Below, in pieces: positions 23,576-35,338 of a stretch of DNA of 64,000 bases; positions within the stretch are counted from its first letter, which is position 1; the number at the start of each line of letters is the position of its first letter. The position numbers and the translations under genes were made by a program. The stretch spans positions 7,501,796-7,565,795 of the forward strand of contig CM068315.1 in NCBI GenBank assembly GCA_034766995.1, given 5' to 3'. Source of the DNA: Acanthacorydalis orientalis. Taxonomy: Eukaryota > Arthropoda > Insecta > Megaloptera > Corydalidae. Under the pieces are notes generated by a model. That model was not told where the DNA came from. It searched no databases and saw nothing but the letters and a program-made list of their open reading frames with translations.

Positions 23576-24425
23576 TCAACTCCTATCATTCTACTGCTGG
23601 ATAAAGGTATCTCATGATTTTCCATTTTGTACGATTGAATGCCTCTCTTTTCCACTAATTTCCAATAAAAAAATTAATTACCTTATGTCATCTGTTCTTT
23701 GGTCTCTTTCATGGTCTTTTTATATTCCTTGATTCCCAGTTAATAATTTCTGTTGTTCATCGGTTGTCTTCTTTTCTGGCAACATGTCGCGCCCTTTTCC
23801 ATTTCAGACTATTTACTCTTCCTATTACATCTGTGACTCCTGTCTATTTTCGTATCCGTTCTATTCTTTTCCTATTTCTTCTTGGTATTCATAACATACA
23901 TCTTTCCATACTTCTGTATATTGTTTGGAGTCTTTGAATAATTTTGACGTTAAGCACCCATGTTTCGCTGCAATAAGTAAGGACTGGTAGTATATATTGA
24001 TCAAATACTTTTTTCTTCAAACAGCGTGAGATTGTTGATTTAACCTTTTATAGGGTAAGACAATTTGTTTTACATTTTAATGAAATCTTGATTTAATTTA
24101 ATTAACATATCTGTGGGGCTAGGATAAATTATTAAAAAAAATTCTTATCACTTGTAACGAGACCCAATGGGTGGTCAATTATAATTCCATATAACATTTA
24201 AGGAAATAATTGTATATGTATGCACGGGGGCAAATATATCGGCCACTTCACCAAAACGACCTTTATTTGTGGTGGCATTAATATTTTCCACAGACCTATA
24301 AAGGGTTAAATATCGAGGCGTTTTGTCCAAATGTGATCCACCCCATTTTTATTCTCCTATTTACTCCTTCAGTGAATGATCCATCTTTGATAAGCTAGCC
24401 TAGATAGACATACTTCGTAACTTCT
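23573..24425 (-). pseudogene. RTE-clade LINE reverse transcriptase, C-terminal fragment
   Basis: Minus strand, 5'-truncated. From 24425 downward: YVYLG followed by LIKDGSFTEGVNRRIKMGW, the conserved segment after the polymerase core; after the inserted MITE, sequence like KKSIxSIYTTSPYLLQRN; then GRDMLPEKKTTDE and, near 23640-23590, a RTKWKIM-like C-terminus. The element ends in ATGATG then (TA)n. This arrangement fits the end of the endonuclease-reverse transcriptase of RTE-type LINEs, whose last residues at 39660-39764 read WKIMEEAFIQQWINRG. Several stops and frameshifts; dead on arrival or long decayed. Confidence 0.75.
24044..24305. mobile_element. piggyBac-like MITE (TTAA target) inside the RTE LINE
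   Basis: A 262-bp insert with TTAA at 24040-24043 and 24306-24309. Its ends are inverted: CCTTTTATAGG on the left and the complement of CCCTTTATAGG on the right. It splits the reverse transcriptase between RIKMGWITFGQNASI (upstream) and the following segment. It has no coding capacity. TTAA duplication and CCY-starting ends point to mobilisation by a piggyBac-type transposase. Confidence 0.75.
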
Positions 24426-24434
24426 ATTTTTGTC

Positions 24435-24437
<3 letters not shown>

Positions 24438-24475
<38 letters not shown>
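24438..24475. repeat. (TA)n microsatellite between two transposons
   Basis: 38 bp of TA lying between the RTE fragment and a mariner-like element. Confidence 0.95.
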
Positions 24476-24479
<4 letters not shown>

Positions 24480-24965
24480 GTGCAAATTAATTCTATGCCT
24501 TCGTTATAAAAAATGAATGTTTACGGAAAAATGAAATACATTTCAATCCTCAAAATATTCACCATTGTTGTATATAACTTTTCCTCATCTGCCAGTTAAC
24601 TGACAAATTCCTTGTCGAAAAAAAGATGGCGGATTTGAAACATTGAATCCATAATGCATTTTCGAATTTCTTCCATTGTCTTAGTATTTTTTGCATGTTT
24701 TATGCATCTCAACATCTTCCTCCAAAACTGAACAAATCATTCATGCGGCTTTGACAGTATTTTTTTCAACTGAAATGCGAAAAGAATGCAATTCCTTATA
24801 TCCTGCTTTTCGAACGTCATCGTGTTCATTACGGTGTTGTACTGTTATTCCAACTAGTTAGCCAAAATATATAGTGTTTTTAAATGTCAAGGTTAGCACT
24901 TCAAAATCTTAAACTATTTGATACGATTGGTTCAATTTAAAGGCACAGAATTAATTTTTATACCT
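24476..24965 (-). mobile_element. Mariner-like element, internally deleted, 490 bp
   Basis: Inverted ends: AGGTGTGCAAATTAATTC at the left and the complement of AGGTATAAAAATTAATTC at the right, with an extra CTRTGCCTT match. The minus strand near 24560-24680 carries a transposase C-terminus: TMEEIRKCIMDSM then, after a stop, KVIYNNGEYFED, the usual last residues of mariner-type proteins (compare ASDGQYFE). No catalytic motif was recognised. It starts directly at a (TA)n array, consistent with TA insertion. Confidence 0.65.
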
Positions 24966-25900
24966 AATAGTTTATTTTTGAACTCTTGAAAATATATCAA
25001 AATTCAATATCAAACTTTCTGAAACTAACAAAATTTTTCAAGTAGATTGTAATAAAATATAACATTAATGACCCTACTTCGAATACTCAAAAAAGAAAAA
25101 AGATAATATACGATAGAATATTCACTTTACTTTTAGTCGCATATTATCAAATAAATATTCAATCAATATATTAACACTTTATCAACCACAATGGTTGAAG
25201 ATTCCAATGTGCTATTACCATGTATTTTCCCCTTTTTCAAAAAATAGAACATTATTTATGCTAATATTTTAGGAAAAATTAAAGTAAAATTTTATCTAAT
25301 TGGTACTAATGAATCCTATCCTAAACTTATATAGTTAGTTCATGTTCAAAATCGATATTTGGTTTATGTTAGGCTTTCTCCAAATATTAGGCTCTCAATC
25401 AATAAATTCTGAGTAATCTAAACATTAAATTGAAACATTATGATTGATTGAATTCCGAACAGGTAATTTCAAGTGCAATTCTCATTATTTTTGTTCATAA
25501 TTAAAATATGAATTATAAATTTTATTTATTCTCTGAAAAATAACTTTCTTAAATAGCTTGTATGTAATAGATATGTATTTAACTATTAAAAATGTTTCAA
25601 CTATCTAATAAAAATATTTAAAAATGTATATGTTTTACCTTTATATAATCACGACACATTTTCTTACACACATACATTGGCAATCTATATATAAATTTTT
25701 TTCTTCGTATATTAGCGTGGTTGTTGTTAAATATCAACAAACAAGCGTATAGCTATATCAGAACCTGTTAGCCCGACAATAAACAACATGCTATAAATAA
25801 ATGTGGCCATGCATTGAGACACAATTAATTGACATATAAGTGCATACGATATATTAATACAGATAGTGGATAATTCGCCATTTGGTGAGAACATGCTTAC
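24966..25900. other. A+T-rich DNA, no feature until a candidate exon
   Basis: Nothing recognised. The minus frame 25727-25930 is open partly because a candidate exon starts it. Confidence 0.4.
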
Positions 25901-25930
25901 CTTTTGATCGTACTTGTTAATCGTTACCAT
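25901..25930 (-). CDS. Candidate minus-strand first exon (MVTINKYDQK), low confidence
   Basis: On the minus strand GAGAAAATGG gives a good start context at 25930, followed by ten codons ending AAAAG and a strong donor GTAAGCATG (intron from 25900 downward). Reading through the donor the frame stays open to 25727 and contains two hydrophobic runs, so an unspliced 67-residue membrane-like peptide is the alternative. No homolog is recognised. Confidence 0.2.
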
Positions 25931-26009
25931 TTTCTCGACTGCTAAATTGTATTGTATTCAACTCTTCGTTCGTACTGTCTGTTTTTTGTTTAAAGCTACA
26001 TTTAATTTG

Positions 26010-26056
<47 letters not shown>
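26010..26056. repeat. (TA)n microsatellite
   Basis: About 47 bp of TA with one C step. Confidence 0.95.
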
Positions 26057-26062
<6 letters not shown>

Positions 26063-26984
26063 AAATATTACTTTTTACAATTATATAAATAACTTTTTTT
26101 TTATGTTATACTGTTTATTTAACATTTATAAACATAATTTTTCTGATATAATAATCATTTTATCTTTTTAATTTAATGTTAAATAGTTGTTATATTCGTA
26201 ATTAGTAATAAATTAATTATTTTCAGCAACATTACTTAATGGATAAAGAATATTAAAATTTTTCCCTCATAATAAAAATACATGGGTTAAAAAGAATAGA
26301 AATATCCACTTGCACAAATGTATTTTTCATCACTTCCCAAATCCCAAAATAATGTACTACTTAAAAATGTCCAATAAATGATTATTTTTGATCATTGCTA
26401 ATAGGTATTTAAATGACGATGCTATCACTCTTAAAGCACTAGAATATAAAAGATCTATTTAACTTATATTGTAAAGTAATATTAATTTCTTTAATCTTAC
26501 AATTTAGAAAACCGATTAAATGAATTTAATTTTTTGCCAGTTTTTTTTTCCTCTGACAATTTATTATCACTACCTCTATATAAAACTGTCAATATTAAAT
26601 TATAAATATGTCAAATTGTCCAAAAAAATAATTTTAATCTCTTGAGTAGTCACTTGCCAGATTTATTTTTTAAAAAGTTATTTTTTCCATAATGGCCAAT
26701 TAATAAAAATAGACATATAAATACTTTTCGTTCATCTGAAATTCAATGTAATTTAATAACCCCTTTGCAAAAGACAAACATAAAAACTGCCATTCAACTC
26801 TGGAATTTAACGAAACATTTATTGAAAATGTATTAATGACGAAAAATTTTCAAAAAAAATGTATTAATTAATGTTTTAAGACAATTATTCTTTAGATTAT
26901 TAACAAGGAAAATTAACGGGGATTCAAAAATTATTTTATTCCAAAATGAATTAACTGCGATCCAAACTTTCTTATATCAATTCA
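26057..26984. other. A+T-rich DNA, nothing recognised
   Basis: No feature could be supported. Confidence 0.5.
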
Positions 26985-27036
26985 CTATATATATATATAT
27001 ATATAAATATATATATATGTGTGTTTGTATATATGT
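26985..27036. repeat. (TA)n array with GT steps
   Basis: About 50 bp of TA interrupted by AAATA and GTGTGTTTG. Confidence 0.9.
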
Positions 27037-27054
27037 AATTCTTAAGATAAACAG

Positions 27055-27330
27055 TATCTGGGACCGTTTAAATAATCCGGTTTCAGCAACATTCACGGCA
27101 CAGATTTAGTTTATTATACATGGTCTAATAGGCCTATGCGGTGAGTAGTGTATTTACGTCGACGGTCGGCCGGTAATGCTGGAATGATCTGTTTGATGTT
27201 ACCGACACAGTACTTCCAGTGAACCAGACAAGGGCCAAGTAAGGACAGAGGGGCCACGAGCGGTTTCTTCTCATATAAAAATACGCGACCACGTACAGTG
27301 ATATGTGTGTTCGTAGTAAAACGCTTTATC
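27055..27330 (+). promoter_or_regulatory. GC-richer promoter/exon-like island
   Basis: About 275 bp of high-complexity sequence, one of the most G+C-rich stretches in the window (for example CGTCGACGGTCGGCCGG near 27158). CATATAAAAATA near 27272-27283 could be a TATA box, with GTACAGTGA about 25 bases on as a possible initiator. A candidate micro-exon with both splice sites lies at its left edge. It is a promoter or 5' exon region by inference only. Confidence 0.35.
27087..27140 (+). CDS. Candidate 54-nt exon, low confidence
   Basis: CCGGTTTCAG ends at 27086 and GTGAGTAGT starts at 27141. One frame is open across it, reading NIHGTDLVYYTWSNRPMR. The polypyrimidine tract is weak. The exon has no recognised homology. 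Confidence 0.25.
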
Positions 27331-27364
27331 TTTGAAAATATTTAACCGTGCATGTGTACCTGCA

Positions 27365-27365
27365 T

Positions 27366-27452
<87 letters not shown>
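27365..27452. repeat. Compound (CA)n(TA)n array
   Basis: About 24 bp of AC then about 64 bp of TA. Confidence 0.95.
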
Positions 27453-27454
<2 letters not shown>

Positions 27455-28767
27455 AATGTATGGATATATCAATACATGTATATATTTTTTCAAACTGTGA
27501 ATATGCTTACATTATAAGGATTATTTTTAAAACGGATGAGATAAAACTAGAAATGTAGAGACCGCATTATTGGCCTTTACGATTATTTTATATATATTTT
27601 TTACTTGTGACGAAATCATTTACATTTTATACATAGTATGTTTCGAACGTAATAGGTACTTAAAAGATATAAGGGTGAGATAGATTTAGAAAAGTAACAT
27701 TTATATTGAGCTCTGTTAATAGAACATGTAAATTATTGTAAGAAACTTAAGTTTCAGTAATAAAAGTCATTCACTGATCATTAGTTCTTATTTTTATGTC
27801 TGTTTAATAATTGTAGTAGAAGTATTTGTAATAATAAGATTTAATATCACCTCAACAAGACCCGACAATAATTAAAAAAAAGGTTAAATTGTTTAGTCTA
27901 TAAAGTAGGATATATTTTTCAGAAATTTTATTTGATAATCGTAAATTGTAATGCTCGAGAATTTATTTCAAATGTAACAGTACACTTATTCAAATATCAT
28001 ATTACTGCTGTATCGAATGGTTTGTATATTGAAATGATCTTGTATTCGTCTTAAATTTAAACAGACAGTGCTGTGGAAGTAAAACATTTATTAAATTCAA
28101 GTATCACTTAGTTTATTGCCATCGTTTTTTGAAATTCAGAAATTATGTTGATCAACTTATAGCTACACAAAACTCCAATCACTGACGTTTATTACACACT
28201 GTTGATTGAAAAGTACGAATAAAAATCGTTAAGAAAAGACAGGTTCAGTTGTCTTGACATGACCTTGCTTTTATATCGTTGTAAGTTACTTAATATTCGA
28301 GCTACAGTAAAAGAAAGGACGACCAGATAGCTCAATCATATTCAAATTATCGAGATTTAGCTCCAAATTACTAGTATTTCTTTTTTAATCTAAACAAACT
28401 ATTAAAATTATAACGATTTAATAAAGATATACTCAAAAAGGCTATCTCGACTCCATGTAATTCATATTGGCTTGAGTGAAAGAATACTTTTAAAACATTG
28501 TTCTGAAAATTATATTAGCTATGTACAGACTATATAACCAAAAATATAACCTTTTTCTGACGATTTGTAATTTATTAATATAACGGAAACTTTTATTTCT
28601 CTACACACTTAAACATCTTGACTGTTTGGACAAATTTTCCGCCCTGGGTAGTGGTACATGTTGCCTATATCTAAATCCTATGCTAACAATAACTAACAAC
28701 TAACACGTTTTCACCGTAAATAAAAAATCCTAACATAAACTTGATTTTGAATCCTACTACAGATAAG

Positions 28768-28768
<1 letters not shown>
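27453..28768. other. A+T-rich DNA, no gene seen
   Basis: Only weak motifs; 28310-28380 (GGACGACCAGATAGCTCAAT) faintly resembles a tRNA-derived head but lacks a B box. Confidence 0.45.
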
Positions 28769-28830
<62 letters not shown>

Positions 28831-28834
28831 ATAC
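28769..28834. repeat. (TA)n(TG)n array
   Basis: About 50 bp of TA followed by GTATGTGTGTGTGTATA. Confidence 0.95.
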
Positions 28835-29330
28835 ATTTTATTAATATTTACAAATGTATAAAACAAATATATACGATTAAGTTTAAAAATATTGACAAAC
28901 AGTATCCTCTTAAATCTTTTATTTGTTACTTTTATAACAGTCCAATAATAATAGAAGATCTGTTCTTAACATTTAGAGGCTCTAATTAATATCTCGTATT
29001 TGAATGCACGATTTGAATAAATTATTTAAATTTATGCATGTAAAAAACACTAAAATGATTTTTAATCGTTCGTTGTTTAATAAATAAATAATAAATGTTT
29101 GTACATGAACGTTAAACGAAATTAATTTTGTAGCTGTATAAAAGAAATTGATTAAATATTTTTTTTATTATTTTAATTAAAAAAAAAATCAATATATAAA
29201 TCTTCAATCTGTTGGAATTTATAATACAATACAATATTCAAATTTATCATCAATTCTTTGATTTATTTTGGAACATTGTAACAATTCAAACTTTGTTAGC
29301 TAATTAGTTTAGGTATTCAAAAATTTTAAT

Positions 29331-29380
<50 letters not shown>
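29331..29380. repeat. (TA)n microsatellite
   Basis: About 50 bp of TA. Confidence 0.95.
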
Positions 29381-29385
<5 letters not shown>

Positions 29386-29644
29386 CACAAATACGCAATA
29401 ATGATATATAATAGTACATATTATATTATGCTATTATAATATTACTATAAAATTATGAATATAATTAATCATAAAAATAGCTAATTATTATATGTTCAAA
29501 AATATTTCAATTTAATGATATTCGTCTAACATATTTTAAGCATATTTAAAAATGATAACCTGTAGCAATAACATTTCTTATTTGTGTAGAAATGTATTAA
29601 TTATTAAAAAGTGGAAGAAATAAATCTTATCTTCTATATATTTG

Positions 29645-29720
29645 AATAGGTTCGAATCAGTTTCGGGCGCTAATGACCTCAGTTATCGATGCGCCCTAAA
29701 TCTTCAATAACTAACATTCT
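29645..29720 (+). repeat. Hairpin-bearing dispersed repeat, copy 1
   Basis: GGTTCGAATC (29650) followed by TTTCGGGCGCTAATGACC and, across a short loop, GCGCCCTAAAT. The GGGCGC/GCGCCC stem is perfect. The same arrangement recurs at 41250-41310 (TTCGGGCGCTAATAATC). It resembles the stem-loop 3' tails of LINEs or a SINE tail. Confidence 0.55.
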
Positions 29721-30926
29721 AACCAACTCGAATCAGTTTATAAAAAGTTCGGAAATTCTCCGTTTCATGTTAATCTAAACAATATAAGCAGAAGTTATCT
29801 TTATTTCCAAAAAACTGATATACATATGATAGCTTCTATGTTATTCAATAAATAAACAATAATGATTTCTTTGAAATTTGCATATTATAATTTTTTATCA
29901 ATCATCGCCCAAAATAGCCATTCATCTGTCATTCTTATTACATCACAAAATATTTGTTTTAAAATACATTAAAATGTAATCTAAAATACAGTCAATATTG
30001 AAATACATGTATTTTTAAATAGATAGAACGTGCTAGAAAAGTATTACACGGATTAAAAATGTTTTATACTACTTCTGAGTTACAAAATCTGATAATTATT
30101 TATTATATATTATTATTTTAATAGAATTAAATATTTTGTTGTTCCTTTTTAATACCTATTAATATAATTATCATCTATTTTTTATTCGGAGTTCTTTATA
30201 GTCTTATAAGTCTATAAAAAAACTATTTTAAATAATATATAAAAAGGTTTAACATTCTTCATAGTAGACATTTATTTATTATTTTTTGAAATATTAATAA
30301 ATATGTTTATAAATGTCCATTATATAATAGTTTAAGATGTTTTCAGTTTGTATATGATCTCTTTTTCTTATTGATAAAAGTAAGAATTAATGTATAAAAG
30401 TAATAGTCTGTCTCAATGAAGTATTTTTTAATTACTTATTATGAAGTAAGAGATTCGTTTCTAAACAGCTCTTGAATAAATGCATTTATATTCCTTAAAA
30501 ATAATATTTAATTATTTTATAACCAGACGTCATGTTATCCTAAAAAGATAAGTAACCGAATGGAATTGCTCAGTGACTCCATATATTTATGTTTATAATT
30601 TAGATTTTTTCATAAAATCAATTTCGATTGATTTTAAAAAAATGTAAAGATTATATAAGAACATTTTATAAAAGGTATTATAATTATATTAAACCAAATT
30701 ATCATACATATGGAATGTTTCCGTTAGCATAGAGGATTAAAACTGTCAGTTTTATATGTTAAGAGTATTTAACACTTTTCACATTTTATTAGTTTGTTGC
30801 TTATGATTTCGTATATGGATACATTAGAGGTCATGTTATTAATTATAAATGTGTAAACTTTCTGAAAATTTAGAATTTGCAGTACATTTATTATTTACTT
30901 ATTATATATATATATGTACGCATGTG
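29721..30926. other. A+T-rich DNA, nothing recognised
   Basis: No feature could be supported. Confidence 0.5.
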
Positions 30927-31208
30927 TTAGGTTGGTAGGAAAATGGTTGCGGTTTTTATTTCCTGAATTATAACCTTAATTTTTTCAATGGGAGTGCCAT
31001 TCATTGTGTTCATGTTAATATAATTTTAGAGTGCATTTCGGTCTGTATTTTGGTAACATCGATTTTGGTTTTATTATTAATTTCGATCCAAATTTGGCTA
31101 TTGAATTAAAGATGGTAAAAATCAAATAAGAGCATGTTTTGTATAAGTTAAAAACGGGTGGTAAAGTAGCACAAACTGCTCTTAAACTAAACGATGTTTT
31201 TGGTGTGA
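30927..31208 (+). mobile_element. Internally deleted mariner, truncated copy D
   Basis: Starts with TTAGGTTGGTAGGAAAATGG at 30927, followed by the same leader as copies A and E, then a decayed DNA-binding region (QIRACFV-like, then AAETALKLNDVFGVK in broken frames). It stops abruptly at about 31208 and has no right terminal repeat. It abuts an array of TA-flanked CGTAGTTG motifs. Confidence 0.75.
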
Positions 31209-31217
31209 AAACTCATT

Positions 31218-31283
31218 TATGTCTATATAATTATTATCACAGATATATCATAACGTAGTTGTTTCATATATATATATATATAT

Positions 31284-31334
<51 letters not shown>

Positions 31335-31362
31335 TTATATATCTTGTATATATATATATATA

Positions 31363-31406
<44 letters not shown>

Positions 31407-31504
31407 CATTATCGCAGATATATCGCAACGTGTTGTTTTATGTATATATGTCTATATATATAAATTATTGCAGGTGGATTACGTTTTACAACATCGTGTT
31501 TTAT
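31218..31504 (+). repeat. Complex satellite: CGTAGTTG units separated by (TA)n
   Basis: Three related units of about 45 bp lie at about 31218-31266, 31402-31441 and 31456-31504, with long TA blocks between (31267-31401). Shared core: ATTATCRCAGATATATCRYA then AACGTRGTTGTTTTATA. A fourth unit is at 21243-21294. Confidence 0.65.
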
Positions 31505-32105
31505 AAAAAGATTTGTGGATAATTTTGATTATATATATATATGGAAGTGCTTACAAATGAAAACAATACTGACTAATTGCTGAGTGATCTTGTTAATATA
31601 GCTTAAAATCGCTGATATTTTTTTATAATAGTTGACTCTCTATTTGGAATTTATTGTAACGTGTACCAAAATTGTACAATACACAAACGACATAATGTTC
31701 CTTGCTACGTACTCATTTAAAATTCAAACCAAAATCAAAAATATTTTTATGTTACTGAAATATAAATTCAACGCCGCAGTGCAGTCCGTTGGACTGAAAT
31801 GGGTGTGGGGTCCGGAATCTTAGCCACGAGGCTTTTTAGTCGGTTTTAAAAGGAGAGTATGTTTTTTATGAAAGTGAGTATAGGGTAAATTTGGAAGTTT
31901 GAAATCTTTAAATTTATGTATACCCACATTTATATATAGATAATGCTCTAGTATTTCCATGAGAGTGTGTATTTTAAAAACACTTTCTTTCATCTGACAC
32001 TTATGTAAATATAGGATAGCTAGTATTAAACTCTATAATATTTTCTTTTCTTTCTCGTATCAATTTTAAATGCCTAAATTTTTGACACTTTTCTATTAGT
32101 CGCGC
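31505..32105. other. A+T-rich DNA, no gene
   Basis: The frame at 31632-31823 (63 codons) ends in a richer segment (GTGCAGTCCGTTGGACTG contains an inverted repeat) but is not recognised. Confidence 0.4.
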
Positions 32106-32122
32106 TATACACACATATACGG

Positions 32123-32167
32123 GCACATACACACACACACACATTATATATATATATATATATATAT
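32123..32167. repeat. (CA)n(TA)n array
   Basis: About 22 bp of AC then 23 bp of TA. Confidence 0.9.
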
Positions 32168-32973
32168 GATAGAAAAAAGTATCTCATTTCTCAAAAACAA
32201 AAATATAATTAAAAATGAAAATACTTAAAAAAATAAGAAAAGTATGTATATTTTCTTTCTATTATATAATTATAAATATATATCATTTATATTCTCCCGT
32301 CAATTTTAATGGGGTATTATGTACTAGTGATAGATATAATTACTTTCGGTATCACAATTATTTTAACTATTATAACAACAAATATATACATGAAAAAGTA
32401 ATACGAAAAAAATACAGAAAATTTGTGATACATATATAAAAATATTTAAACCGATATTAAAATTGTTAAGTATATATATTATAATGTTAAAATAGACTTT
32501 TTATTATTATCTATAATAATCTTCAGTATTATAATAATCTGTAAACATTATTATTCTTCTTATGAAGATAAATATATACAAAACTTACTTTCCTGATAAA
32601 TCTTTTTATTTATACACTACACTTGCTATTTTTAACGCATTTTTTTCAAGAAAATGTAATTAACTAACTATATACTTTTTTATTGCAAAATACATTTCAA
32701 ACATCTGTCAATAGCATTTATTTCTCATAAGTCATTTAAAGTGCAATAAACTATCAATTAAATTAAGTATAATAAAACGCATTATGTATCAAAAGAATAT
32801 TTTTTTAATCAAATTTCCACGAAAATATCCTACGATCAATCTGACACCTAAATATGTATAAAGATTGTAATTAATAACACTGAAAGTATATTTGATTACA
32901 TTTCATCCAATCGCGAATTTATCCATAAAAGTTAATCAAATATAAATGTCATCTTCTAATTGTAATTTTAACA

Positions 32974-33008
<35 letters not shown>

Positions 33009-33640
33009 AAAATAGCTATCTTTAATCTTGCATACATATATTTTTATAGATCTAACATTTTTTATAGCCATACAAATAAAAAAAACTAACAAATTTGAAG
33101 AGATTTTTATGGCGATTGACATTTATTTGAGATTTGACCTTTGTCATATAAACATAAATCTATCGGAGGTGTCAAAAGCTTCTGTTACGCGATAAAATAT
33201 AGAATTATGCTTTTAAATGTGTGTAAAATTGTAAATCCAGGTTGTTTTCAAAATCAGAATATAAAAACAATATAATTTAATTATTTTCGTCGTATTGTAC
33301 ACCTGGTCAATTAAAAGAAATACAAGATTTTATTACTTAGTCTCTAACATAAATGTTTTTTGAAGGTTTATTGATTTAAAATGATTGTAGTTGGTTTATA
33401 ATTATACTTTTTCAATATGATTATCTATTGGAAATACATCATTGATCAATTATTTTTTTTTTACAATTAATTAACTTCTTTTCAACTATAATTCATTCTA
33501 TTTCCATGTGTATTATATACAACATACATATATATATATATATATAGAATATATGTCTGTGATTAATTATGAATTTGATTTATAATTCACGGATAATTTA
33601 AATTTTGTACAAAAAAACTGATATATACAGGATGTAAAAA
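32168..33640. other. A+T-rich DNA with two short (TA)n arrays
   Basis: (TA)n at 32977-33005 and 33525-33546; otherwise nothing recognised. The frame at 32215-32439 is Lys/Ile/Tyr/Asn-rich low-complexity. Confidence 0.5.
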
Positions 33641-33648
33641 AAGAATTA

Positions 33649-33870
33649 ATGTTACTAAACTTTCGAATTAATTTAAGAACAGATATTATTTTTAAAATTC
33701 AAAAAATTAATGAGAAAAATATATTTTTAACAAAAAGAATAAGAGGTACGCCATTGATGGAACCATGTAACAGGGCTGCATACTGCATTGATCGAGCACA
33801 GATATCTGTTCTGTGCTGCATCATTAACCAAAACAAATTTACGACACTGGAGCAACTATCTGAATACTAA
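33649..33870 (+). other. Unrecognised 73-codon open frame
   Basis: The first half is Lys/Ile/Asn-rich, as expected of A+T-rich DNA; the second half (RIRGTPLMEPCNRAAYCIDR and on) is more protein-like. A perfect-stem palindrome, AGCACAGA and TCTGTGCT around TATCTGT, lies near 33797-33820. No domain is recognised; it could be a decayed transposon fragment. Confidence 0.25.
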
Positions 33871-34133
33871 AATATCTTGAGTGCTCTTCGCTACTGTAAC
33901 AGAACGATGGACACAGTACCATGTTATTTGGCAAATATCTGTAATCACAATCAAGATGCTCGATTTGTTCGTCAGATCCTTATTATGTTTTATAAATAAA
34001 TCGTCTGTCTGTATGTTTTTTATGTTTAAATTTAAAATAATACAAACGATGCAGAACAGAAAATATACTTATTTTTTTTTAGTATTTTTGTTTTAATTAT
34101 ATTATCGTTTTTGAGAAATGAGATACTTTTTTT

Positions 34134-34139
<6 letters not shown>

Positions 34140-34176
<37 letters not shown>

Positions 34177-34190
34177 AATGTGTGTGTATA
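34140..34190. repeat. (TA)n with TG steps
   Basis: 28 bp of TA followed by GTGTGTGTAATGTGTGTG. Confidence 0.9.
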
Positions 34191-34781
34191 TAAAGACATA
34201 ACATCCATTATTTTCATACACTTAACAAATACTTTAGTACAATATAATATTTAATGATATTTATTGTACTCACTTGTGTCGTTTTGTACTTAAATTTTAT
34301 GTCTTTGATTATTACATGTAGACATCATTTTGTGAAGATATCTAGAAACGATAGATGTATAGTTTTATATAATATAAAAAAAAATAAAATCGGTTGCTAC
34401 TGAAATCAAAACAGGTAACGTGCAATAATCAATCAGAGACAAGAAATGAATTAAAACTACACAGAAGCGTAAATTTTTATATTATGTAATGTACTATGGT
34501 ATATATTTAAAGTAATAAAATCATAGATTGTACACATATATACTAACCTAATGAATCTATTACAATATATACGAATTATATAAAAGTTTTATACAAATAT
34601 GTACAAATATATTTATATAACAATTAGTATGTGTTAAGAGTAAGAAACTCAATGTTTCGTGCGTGTACACTAACATTATCGATACCTTAAATATATAATT
34701 GTATTTAATAATTTCATTTCTATTTAAATTTTATAAAAAGTTTATAAATTAAAATTGATATAGTTAGAACCTGACAAGTGT

Positions 34782-34787
<6 letters not shown>
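34191..34787. other. A+T-rich DNA, nothing recognised
   Basis: No feature could be supported. Confidence 0.5.

Positions 34788-34828
<41 letters not shown>
34788..34828. repeat. (TA)n microsatellite
   Basis: About 41 bp of TA. Confidence 0.95.
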
Positions 34829-34830
<2 letters not shown>

Positions 34831-34949
34831 AGAATTCAAACTTAACCATTAAAGATTATTGAAAAAGTAAGTATATTGAGTATATGTGTAACATTTATTT
34901 GCTTTGTATTCTTTAAATATTAAAATTAATATGTGTATTGTCTTAACGG

Positions 34950-35080
34950 TTTTCGTCCTTTACAATCATCTGAATGTCTGTTTTCCACTACTGGTTTCGG
35001 TACGAGTGCCACCTTCAAAGATAGCACTCTAAGAAAGGTACTCGTGCCGAAACTGTTAGTAGAAAGCAGAAACTTAGCTA
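34950..35080. repeat. Dispersed repeat copy 2 with long inverted arms
   Basis: CATCTGAATGTCTGTTTTCC through GGTACGAGTGCCACCTT is related to 14840-14930. It is followed by an inverted counterpart, AAAGGTACTCGTGCCGAAAC to AGTAGAAAG, so the two sides could fold into a stem of about 30 bp with an 18-bp loop. Confidence 0.6.
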
Positions 35081-35208
35081 ATTCTAAAGAGTAAAAACCA
35101 CTAAGATAACATATCAACGGAATCACTTGTATATAATCTTATAATTATAACTAAAATATATGTATCTTATTAAATATAAATACCAATATAATTTTCTTTC
35201 TTTTTCAG

Positions 35209-35338
35209 ACTAACGAGCACCGAATCCTATTTTGTGTCTGAAGGTCTTTACGTACCTGCTGAACAGTTAGAAAACGTTAAAGAAATAACTTTAAGTGTTT
35301 TCACAATGGGTCGTGGAATAGAGGGTTCTGCAGCTGTG
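35209..35338 (+). CDS. Internal coding exon of an unidentified gene
   Basis: Best host-gene evidence in the window. TTTCTTTCTTTTTCAG ends at 35208, an excellent acceptor; GTGAGTAAT starts at 35339, an excellent donor. The 130-nt exon is open only in the phase where one leading base completes the previous codon, reading LTSTESYFVSEGLYVPAEQ, then LENVKEITLSVFTMGRGIEG and SAAV. Codon use (mixed, non-A+T-driven residues) contrasts with the surrounding DNA. The upstream intron is phase 2 and the downstream phase 0. I do not recognise the protein. No flanking exon could be placed; introns on both sides must be long. It lies about 130 bp downstream of a folded repeat. Confidence 0.7.
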
